This document shows positions 1-5,915 of a stretch of DNA of 11,155 nucleotides, in pieces. The notes below the pieces were generated by a model. The model saw only the letters and a program-made list of their open reading frames with translations, was not told where the DNA came from and ran no database searches. The first letter of the stretch is position 1. Every line of letters begins with the position of its first letter. Both the position numbers and the translations under genes were made by a program. Source of the DNA: CAZNDN01 sp964571815 (GTDB lineage: Bacteria; Fibrobacterota; Chitinivibrionia; Chitinivibrionales; WJKA01); NCBI GenBank assembly GCA_964571815.1, contig CAZNDN010000132.1:1-11155 (forward strand), in the 5' to 3' direction.

Positions 1-176
1 TTGCCCGTCGCATCGCGGCGCAATGAGTCACACAAGCCGGCGTTGAAGAAATCGGAGCAGTCAAGCACAATCCTTTGCTCCCTGAAATCATACCGACTGC
101 ACGAACTTTCGCCGGTCAATCAGAATGCGGGCAAAGTGAAGCGGAATGCAGAAGCGGCGAAGCAGACCTTCGACCC
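1..176. other. Non-coding or unassigned edge segment
   Basis: This stretch lies downstream of the minus-strand regulator. I see no convincing coding frame, no hairpin followed by a T-run that would serve as a terminator for the regulator, and no RNA gene. Plus-strand open frames across it run into the antisense of the regulator and have no recognisable protein character. Confidence 0.5.
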
Positions 177-1652
177 TCACCCCGTATCCCGGCGAATCAC
201 CGTTCCGTCGATATCCAGTACCCGGCCTCTTCGTTTCCACCGGTATGCCGTGGGATGGAGGCTGAAATCCAGCATTGCCTCGGCGGCCGCGGTGAGGTTG
301 AAACTGCAGGCGGTCACGCGCGCCTGGAGGGCTTCACGGGAATCCTGGAACGAAAGCAGCGCGATTTTTCCGGGTACGCCCACTCCGCGCTTTCGCAGAA
401 AATCCAGCGCCATCAGGGCAAACATATCCTCGTCAAACACCCGGGCGCTGAGGGTGCTTCGCCGAAGAGCTTTTTCGAAGAGCGGGATGAGTTGCAGGTA
501 GATTTCGCCCTTTGCGCACTGTTCGCCCGCGGCAGTGTGCAGAAGCGGCGCCATGACAAACGAGAACTCACGAGGAGCACGCTGGAGCCACCGGTTGCAG
601 GATCGAACAAGGTTTTCCACGCGCACGCGCCGGGCGGCGGCCGGTAGATAACTCCAGATCCGCACATGATCGTGGATGGCGAACAGATGGACCATCCGTC
701 CCCGCGCTTCGTCATGGAAGATCTCTTTCAGCTCCGAGAAACGGTCCCGTGCCCACTGCTCGGCATACAGGGGAGAGAAGAACGCGATATCCCGGTGGCC
801 CTGCTCCAGAAGGTAGCGCCCCATGTTCCGGCCCGGCGCCTTGCCCACCAGGCTGATAAGACGGTGGCGCAGATTCCGGGGCATCTTCATCGAGCCGTAC
901 CACCCCCCGATCGCATCGAGAATGGACACCGGCCTTCCGGTCGTTGCCAGAGCGCTGAATACGGACCGATGGGCGCTTGCCTGATTGACCACGATGATCA
1001 TGATTCCCAGGAGGGTCTCGGTGTTGCCGATCGTCCGCGGCTTGCCGGTCTGCAGAGAAATGAAACGCACCCGATCGTCTTCAACCACGTAGCCAAGCTG
1101 CTCGATTCGCAGGCGCGCATTGGCGCAGCGCATTTCCAGCAACCGAATAAACTCTTGATCGTGCGCCCCCCACACCGGCGTGCGCCCGTCGGCACTGTGC
1201 CGAAGCAGAATGACGCGGAAATGCCGGCCGGAAACCACGGGGCGCGGAACGAAATAGCCGCCCATGCCTTTCTCGATCGATCCCCTCGAACGGACCAGCT
1301 CAAGGGCCTTGCGTATTGTCGGATAGGAGACATCGTACCGCGCCTGAAGCTCCTTCAGTGAGGGCAGCGGTGTGCTTTTGGCAAATGCCCCCTGTGTCAC
1401 ATCGTGCTCAACCCTGTCGGCAACGCATCTCCACAGAGGTTGGCCGGTTGTCGGTTTCCGTGATTGTGCGCGACGAGGGGCAAGGAGCTTCTCCGCACGA
1501 AGCCGGTCGACAACTTTCCACGTGGTGTACACCGATGCGCCGACCGTAGCGCCAAGGGCCCTGATTGACGGCAAGGGCTTTTCCGGCCCGGCCCGCCGGG
1601 CCATGCGACGAATCTCGGCGTAGACGCGGGAGAATTCACGGTTTGGTTTCAT
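177..1652 (-). CDS. GntR/LacI-type transcriptional regulator with two winged-helix domains
   Basis: This is a 491-residue probable DNA-binding repressor or activator that senses a small ligand, most likely a sugar. Residues about 8-58 and about 73-135 each look like a GntR-type winged helix; the second has the family-typical PSLKELQARYDVSYPTIRKAL helix-turn-helix and a wing ending in GGYFV. Residues about 144-490 resemble the LacI/periplasmic-binding sensor fold: RYLLEQGHRDIAFFSP, WARDRFSEL, then VPGKIALLSFQDS and a TVIRRDT-like C-terminus. A usual GntR/LacI hybrid has one winged helix, so the tandem pair is unusual. The ATG at 1652 was chosen because it precedes the first helix; no clear Shine-Dalgarno is visible in front of it. 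It follows the truncated paralogue on the same strand with a 75-base gap and is divergent from the secreted-protein genes, so it is a natural candidate to control them. Family assignment is fairly sure; ligand and targets are inferred. Confidence 0.85.
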   Translation of the reverse strand: MKPNREFSRVYAEIRRMARRAGPEKPLPSIRALGATVGASVYTTWKVVDRLRAEKLLAPRRAQSRKPTTGQPLWRCVADRVEHDVTQGAFAKSTPLPSLKELQARYDVSYPTIRKALELVRSRGSIEKGMGGYFVPRPVVSGRHFRVILLRHSADGRTPVWGAHDQEFIRLLEMRCANARLRIEQLGYVVEDDRVRFISLQTGKPRTIGNTETLLGIMIIVVNQASAHRSVFSALATTGRPVSILDAIGGWYGSMKMPRNLRHRLISLVGKAPGRNMGRYLLEQGHRDIAFFSPLYAEQWARDRFSELKEIFHDEARGRMVHLFAIHDHVRIWSYLPAAARRVRVENLVRSCNRWLQRAPREFSFVMAPLLHTAAGEQCAKGEIYLQLIPLFEKALRRSTLSARVFDEDMFALMALDFLRKRGVGVPGKIALLSFQDSREALQARVTACSFNLTAAAEAMLDFSLHPTAYRWKRRGRVLDIDGTVIRRDTG

Positions 1653-1727
1653 GGTGCGGGAAGCCGGAACGTATCTATAACAAAACGGATAAAACAGTCC
1701 ATCGCCACCAGACGCCGGCCGGCGGGA

Positions 1728-2648
1728 TCAGCGACGCACCGGTCCCGAGGTCTTGCGCTCGATAAGCACACCCTCAATGGTGATCACCCGCTTCCGGGCA
1801 ATGTGTTCGCCTGTTCTGGTGCGCAGGATGAAGTTCAGCATCGTATGAACCAGGCTGGGGATATTGAAGTTATACGAAGTCAAATGGTACCAGAGTGCTC
1901 CGATGGTGTCGTCGAAGCCGACAATAGAAAGCTGCTCGGGTATTTTGACCGAAGTCTTGGCCAGATAGTCCAGTGCGGTACAGGCTTCGAAATCCGTAGC
2001 GCATAGCCATGCCGTAATGTCGCTGTGGTCAAGAACGGTATCGAAAAGGGCCTCGAGATAGTGCGCGCGTTTCGAAAGCGTTTGCACCTCACCCTTCAGA
2101 CGGTTGATATACTGCATCATCAACTTGGTGAATTCGGCCGGTGCAGTGTCTTTTTGCCGGTTGAAGGCCCTCTCGACGGTCGTGATCATCGGATTCAGGT
2201 CAAAAGCTTCGTGAACAACGGTTCGGGGCGGCGGGCGCAGAGAATCAAGGTCAAAGCAGAAGCGCTTGACGCCGTCCCCGTATCCCGCGGCATCGTAGGT
2301 GGAAAGCACCCCCTGGAGGCGCTGTCGCGCCCAGTAGTGACTGTGGTGCGACGACAGGTAGGCAATTGAGGTATGGCCGCGGCTCAGGAGGTAGGTGGCC
2401 GCATGTTTGCCGGGCTCCGATGAAATCGTGGTTGTGAAGATCCGGAACCGGGAACGAACGGGAATATACTCCTCGTAGGGCCACCCGCCTTCTTCATCGA
2501 CGACGGCGACAGGCTTTTTGTATCTCAGAAGCTGATCGAAGATTTCTTTCCGGATGCATTCCGGCGAATTGATCAGATAAATGTATCCCGGGACCTCGAC
2601 GTTTTTCCGGCCGTATGCCGCGGAGATCTGCGGGTTCCGGTAACATAG
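1728..2648 (-). pseudogene. Truncated GntR/LacI-type regulator, sensor domain only
   Basis: The frame is open from 2648 to a TGA at 1728-1730 (306 codons) and encodes a LacI-like sensor domain. Landmarks are GYIYLINSPE, KKPVAVVDEEGGW, YLLSRGHTSIAYLS, WARQRLQG, then LSIVGFDD and a VLIERKTS end, matching the order of landmarks in the neighbouring regulator at 177-1652. A TAA at 2649-2651 closes the frame upstream, and there is no ATG, GTG or TTG before a GTG at 2309, which lies inside the fold. About 140-190 N-terminal residues that would carry the DNA-binding domain(s) are missing, and I could not find them in another frame of 2649-3006. Translation from 2309 would give a 193-residue half domain. 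The remnant is best read as a pseudogene broken by deletion or replacement of its 5' part. The sensor region itself shows no internal stop, so the damage may be recent. Confidence 0.8.
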
Positions 2649-3006
2649 TTAAACATGGCGCAGGCAAGAGTTTCCAGGTTTGGATTATAGCAGCTAAGCC
2701 GGCTTCGCCGGAGAGGCCAGAAGCCAGATGCCAGTCCCGTTAGAACGGGATTTGAGCAGTTGTAGCCTGTGTTGTACCAAAGGCCGGCGCATGAAGGATT
2801 TAAGAAAGTTGCTCATGTAAGTTGACACGGATAGAAACATCAACGCAAAAAACGTAGATGTCACGGACTGAGAGTCTAATGGGCCGACCCTGTACCAGTG
2901 GCCGAATAGCTTGGATCGTAACAATCGAGGTTGAATGGAGTTTGGGCCGATCTCGATGCTGTACCTTCTCAGAGACCATGCTTTTCTGTAGCACATAGCA
3001 GATAAA
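2649..3006. other. Intergenic segment replacing the 5' part of the truncated regulator
   Basis: This stretch of about 360 bases holds no gene I can support. Minus-strand open frames of 70-100 codons cross it but resemble no family I know. It contains two compact inverted repeats (2699-2711 and 2735-2750) and appears more AT-rich than the flanking genes between about 2800 and 3000. A near-repeat TAA(G/A)TTGACAC occurs at about 2818-2828 and 3003-3013. It could be a remnant of a small mobile or repeat element; no transposase or terminal inverted repeats were identified. Confidence 0.4.
2699..2750. repeat. Pair of short REP-like hairpins
   Basis: The first hairpin is CCGGC, loop TTC, GCCGG at 2699-2711. 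The second is TCCCGTT, AG, AACGGGA at 2735-2750, a perfect 7-base stem. Neither is followed by a T-run, so they are not classic terminators. Closely spaced GC hairpins of this sort are typical of dispersed intergenic repeats, but copy number cannot be judged from one window. Confidence 0.4.
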
Positions 3007-3072
3007 TTGACACATTTGCTTTGTTGATTAACTTAATCAATGAGCGCAAAGCAAACCTGCTCTCTTTATATT
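3007..3072 (+). promoter_or_regulatory. Candidate promoter region of the secreted-protein genes
   Basis: A perfect TTGACA lies at 3007-3012 and a TATATT hexamer at 3067-3072. They are too far apart to form one promoter. Either TTGACA works with a poor -10 near 3028-3035, or TATATT is a -10 with no consensus -35 and needs an activator. The inverted repeat at 3015-3055 sits between them, where a bound regulator could block or aid polymerase. The downstream start is at 3120. Confidence 0.35.
3015..3055. promoter_or_regulatory. Long inverted repeat, candidate operator
   Basis: The core TTGATTAACTTAATCAA (3024-3040) is a perfect palindrome around a central C at 3032. It is flanked on the left, directly adjacent, by TTTGCTTTG (3015-3023) and on the right, after a 6-base bulge, by its exact complement CAAAGCAAA (3047-3055). 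An odd-length, AT-rich dyad in the promoter region of a gene divergent from GntR/LacI-type regulators is the expected form of a dimer-binding operator. No second copy was found upstream of the regulator or the sulfatase. Confidence 0.55.
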
Positions 3073-3119
3073 GTACGCAACAGAAGTGTCAGGCTATGGA
3101 AAAGCCGAAAGGAGCATCA

Positions 3120-4013
3120 ATGATTGCAGCACACATCGCAACCCCTCTTCGCACGCGTCGTGCCGCCCGGGCAGCGGCACTGCTGGTGTCTATGGTAGCG
3201 GGCGTCGTCTTCGCCGAACTGTCTGACGGTTTCGGGGTGGTCAATGACGACGGATCGATAAAGATAGAGGCCGAAGCCATGGAAATATGGAACGGGTGTA
3301 TAGAAATAAAGAATGAGGTATGCGGGAAAATCTGTGACCCGTTTGGAACCGACCATGAAAAGGGGAGTAACTGCTGGGACAACGAGCACAAGGACTATTG
3401 TTCGCCGCCAAGCTCGGGTCTTATGGGAGTCGGTATGTGCGGATGTTTCAGTTTTGTTGATTTCATGCCCGTACCGAAGGCCACATCGTTCTCGGTGCGG
3501 TATTCCAAGGCCAAGGCCGGTTTCAATTGGAACATCTTCATCAACGGCGAACCGTGGCGGACCAACATCACGTTTCCCGCGCCAACCCAGGACGATTCGG
3601 GCAAATATGTTTGGGAGTGGCAGGATACGTTGTTCCAGAATGTCCCTCTCGACCAAAATGAAAATTTCATTCGTATTCAGCGGGCCGGCACCGGTATACC
3701 CACCATCGACTATATCACCGTCCATCGCGACGGTGTCGGAAACAGGACGACTCCCGCTCCCGTCGGTACACCGAGAATCGCACAACTGGATGTATGCGGT
3801 ACAACCATCACGTATTCACTGTGCACTCGTCGCCGGATAATCCTTGATATTATCGACGCCGTGGGACGTATCGTGCAAGAGCTTGACAACGGTATACGTG
3901 ATGCGGGAAACCATACGCTTTCGCTCCACACGCATACCGGCCGGGGGCTCTTGTTCGTCAGATTGCGCAGCGGCGATATGCTGGTGACGAATCGGCTCGT
4001 TATGGTGGAATAA
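3120..4013 (+). CDS. Secreted cysteine-rich protein with CBM6-like domain and T9SS-type sorting tail
   Basis: This 297-residue protein probably binds carbohydrate at the cell surface. The ATG at 3120 is chosen because AAAGGAG (3108-3114) sits 5 bases upstream and the product then begins with a good Sec signal peptide: basic RTRR, hydrophobic stretch, likely cleavage after VVFA near residue 32. Residues about 46-204 resemble a CBM6/CBM35-like beta-sandwich: it opens with IKIEAEAME, continues with FSVRYSKAKAGFNWNIFING and closes with IPTIDYITVHRDG. Residues about 56-110 hold a seven-cysteine insertion (C60, C68, C72, C85, C94, C107, C109), suggesting disulfide bonds or metal binding. The last ~70 residues (ILDIIDAVGRIVQEL, GRGLLFVRLRSG, NRLVMVE) fit a T9SS type A sorting domain, with two further cysteines (C226, C235). 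No catalytic domain is present. It heads the plus-strand gene set, 62 bases before the DUF362 gene. The CBM6 call is based on end motifs and is moderate. Confidence 0.75.
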   Translation: MIAAHIATPLRTRRAARAAALLVSMVAGVVFAELSDGFGVVNDDGSIKIEAEAMEIWNGCIEIKNEVCGKICDPFGTDHEKGSNCWDNEHKDYCSPPSSGLMGVGMCGCFSFVDFMPVPKATSFSVRYSKAKAGFNWNIFINGEPWRTNITFPAPTQDDSGKYVWEWQDTLFQNVPLDQNENFIRIQRAGTGIPTIDYITVHRDGVGNRTTPAPVGTPRIAQLDVCGTTITYSLCTRRRIILDIIDAVGRIVQELDNGIRDAGNHTLSLHTHTGRGLLFVRLRSGDMLVTNRLVMVE

Positions 4014-4075
4014 CCATATCCGACAGGACACATCGCAATCCACGATGAACCGGACAATACAAGGAGCACACTGCA

Positions 4076-5299
4076 ATGAAAACGAAACAAACAAGCAGAC
4101 GTAATTTTCTCAAACTCTCCTCTCTTGGTATTACCGCCGCATCCCTTTCCGGTCTCTTCCCGCGAAGAGCATCAGGCGCCTGGGCCGACGGGATGCAAAT
4201 CAACCCGGCCATTCCCAACGACCGTATCGTGTGTTGCCACGACAACGCAATCTTCCCCGGATTCGGCCCCGAAGACGGTGCCCTGGGTGATGTATGCGTT
4301 CATGGAAAATGTGTGGATATCCCGTTTGATATGTCGGCCGATCCCATCGACATCACGCTCAACAAGGAACGTTTCGCATTACAGAACGAGGGGCTGGATA
4401 CGGTTCGCATCGAGGCGGATCTCGACGCTTGTGCCGTCGCCCTTTCCGGGAAAGGTTCTACAGCGGAAGCGTGGAGTACCATTTTCATGAACGGCACAAA
4501 AAACTGGTCGGACATAAAGGTTGCCATGGTTCTCGATACGCAGAGCATGTTCCCGGTCCACGTGCCGGTCGTCGGCAAGCTTTGCAGGGTTCTGACCGGG
4601 CTGGGTGTTCCGGTACACAACATAATCCTTTACGACGGACAGGGACTTATGTGGGATTACGAAAACAAGGTGGTTGCCTCCGGTATTCAGTACCTGTATG
4701 AACCCTACGTGGGCAACGGCATCCCCGAGGGTGTTGTTTTGAGCCATGGATTCGATGCGCTCGGCGGTACGACTCCGGCGGCGGTGCCCGAACCGTTTGC
4801 GGGTGAATTTCCGTGCGCAAAGTCCATTGCCGACGGAGAAATCGATATTGTTGTCAATATGGCAACCAACAAGTCACACGGTGATGTCATGAACAATGCG
4901 GCACTGTGCCTGCATAATCATTACGGCGGTACATTCGTCCGGCAACCTCGTGAAGTATTTCAAGGACTCGACCCGTTCAACTATATGATGGCGGTCAATA
5001 AGAGTGAGGCGGTTATCGGCACGAACCCTGCCCGCCAGCAGCTCTGCATCATCGACTCAATCTGGGCAAATCACTGCTGCGGTCCGTTCGGAACCCATCT
5101 GGCACGGTATACTATCGACCGCCAGCCGAATCGGCTGATTATGGGAACCTGCGCGCCGCTGGTTGATGCGGTGACCATCGAGAAGCTCAGAAGGAAAATG
5201 TCGGCGCATGTGGAAGGCTTTTCAAAAAGGTTCATGATCGATTTCGGGTATCCGGCCGAAAAGTGGGATGAGCTTGATTTTACCATGGTGAGTGTGTAA
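4076..5299 (+). CDS. Tat-exported DUF362 family protein
   Basis: This is a 407-residue protein of the DUF362 family, whose biochemical role is not established. The N-terminus is a twin-arginine signal (SRRNFLK at residues 7-13, then a weakly hydrophobic stretch to about residue 38), so it should be exported folded, possibly with a cofactor. DUF362-type features include DIKVAMVLDTQSMFPVHVPV (146-165), LGVPVHNIILYDGQG (176-190), and the signature-like block IDIVVNMATNKSHGDVMNNAALCLHNHYG (256-284). Twelve cysteines are spread through it, including CC at 53-54, C74/C79 and CC at 334-335, but there is no CxxCxxC ferredoxin motif. The start is supported by AAGGAG (4061-4066) nine bases upstream. 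It lies 62 bases after the CBM6-like gene and is probably co-transcribed with it. It lacks the sorting tail of its neighbours, so it is expected to stay in the periplasm. Confidence 0.85.
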   Translation: MKTKQTSRRNFLKLSSLGITAASLSGLFPRRASGAWADGMQINPAIPNDRIVCCHDNAIFPGFGPEDGALGDVCVHGKCVDIPFDMSADPIDITLNKERFALQNEGLDTVRIEADLDACAVALSGKGSTAEAWSTIFMNGTKNWSDIKVAMVLDTQSMFPVHVPVVGKLCRVLTGLGVPVHNIILYDGQGLMWDYENKVVASGIQYLYEPYVGNGIPEGVVLSHGFDALGGTTPAAVPEPFAGEFPCAKSIADGEIDIVVNMATNKSHGDVMNNAALCLHNHYGGTFVRQPREVFQGLDPFNYMMAVNKSEAVIGTNPARQQLCIIDSIWANHCCGPFGTHLARYTIDRQPNRLIMGTCAPLVDAVTIEKLRRKMSAHVEGFSKRFMIDFGYPAEKWDELDFTMVSV

Positions 5300-5314
5300 A
5301 AAGGGAGCATGTAC

Positions 5315-5632
5315 ATGAAACGATATTTCGCGGCCGGTATTGACGATGCGGCAGCGATAGTGCATGCATGGACATCTGGAACGAGATGGAGCAGAGGGAG
5401 GAGCCCCGGTGATTCCCTCCAGGGAGGGAAATTGTGTTGGCGGCACGAAAGGCCTCGTGCCGCACCAGTTGCTATCCCAGTCACTAGTTCCACGTTCGAT
5501 GAGAAGATCAGCACCTTCGATACGGATCGGATCGAATCGGATCCGATAGAGACGTCTCTACCGACCTGGCGCTCCCGATGCGCGATCGGCGTGGCGGCAA
5601 TCGTTGCCGCGCAACAGCAACCCGGTCGCTGA
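5315..5632 (+). CDS. Hypothetical small ORF, possibly a decayed gene start
   Basis: This is a 105-codon frame that I do not recognise. Its start is well placed: AAGGGA (5301-5306), just after the DUF362 stop, precedes the ATG at 5315 by 8 bases, and the first residues MKRYFAAGIDDAAAIVHAW look protein-like. After about residue 30 the product becomes low in hydrophobic core and rich in R, S, P and T, and the DNA is full of palindromes. This is what one expects if a gene start was cut off by an inserted repeat region or if the frame is simply not coding. No signal peptide or domain is visible. Treat it as doubtful. Confidence 0.25.
   Translation: MKRYFAAGIDDAAAIVHAWTSGTRWSRGRSPGDSLQGGKLCWRHERPRAAPVAIPVTSSTFDEKISTFDTDRIESDPIETSLPTWRSRCAIGVAAIVAAQQQPGR
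5413..5610. repeat. Cluster of five perfect inverted repeats
   Basis: Seen in order: TTCCCTCC-AG-GGAGGGAA (5413-5430); GCGGCACGA, six-base loop, TCGTGCCGC (5440-5463); ATCGGATCCGAT (5536-5547); TAGAGACGTCTCTA (5547-5560, sharing one base with the previous); GCGGCAA-TCG-TTGCCGC (5594-5610). The second and last would form stable hairpins in RNA; the two without loops are DNA dyads. None has a following T-run. Function is unknown; options are a structured untranslated RNA, binding sites, or repeat-element debris. Confidence 0.5.
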
Positions 5633-5819
5633 ACTCGTAAAAACCACCTCACTCCGGAAATCCCGGCACTTCCGTCGTACCCCAATCGGAATTCGAATCG
5701 TTCTTCCGCAATCCGCTACAATCGATCACTTCCGGACCGGATCCAGCCACGGTTTCCGTACGAGCCCCTGCCCCTTCCAAAACATAACAAAACAGTTAAC
5801 AAGATGGCTTTTTGGCGAG

Positions 5820-5848
5820 TGTCATTACGCTCCTATCTCTGTATATTT
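5820..5848 (+). promoter_or_regulatory. Candidate sulfatase promoter
   Basis: GTGTCA (5820-5825, four of six matches to TTGACA) and TATATT (5843-5848, five of six to TATAAT) are separated by 17 bases. They lie in a locally AT-rich stretch about 70 bases before the sulfatase start. This is pattern matching only; the lineage's sigma-factor preference is unknown. Confidence 0.35.
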
Positions 5849-5915
5849 CATATTCACTATCACCGGGGAGGCTGCGCCCGGCAGGACACAAACCGGCAGT
5901 GAAAGGACCGCGGAG

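Larger units (their letters stand above)
5300..5915 (+). other. 616-base intergenic region rich in palindromes
   Basis: Between the DUF362 and sulfatase genes there is no recognisable protein family. The first half has a small ORF with a good ribosome site (5315-5632) and five perfect inverted repeats between 5413 and 5610. The second half becomes more AT-rich from about 5775 and holds a possible promoter before the sulfatase. This much spacing suggests that the sulfatase is transcribed separately from the genes before it. Confidence 0.55.

Noticed and set aside
1713..1724. Palindrome CGCCGGCCGGCG just after the truncated regulator as a terminator
   Set aside because: It has no loop and no T-run follows on the minus strand; it is probably a chance product of GC-rich sequence.
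2735..2753. Possible single CRISPR-like repeat (TCCCGTT-AG-AACGGGA followed by TTT)
   Set aside because: Only one copy is present, with no spacer-repeat periodicity and no cas genes.
2694..2996. Minus-strand 100-codon open frame in the segment upstream of the truncated regulator
   Set aside because: No ribosome site or recognisable domain; it runs through two hairpins, and its product looks like translated repeat sequence.
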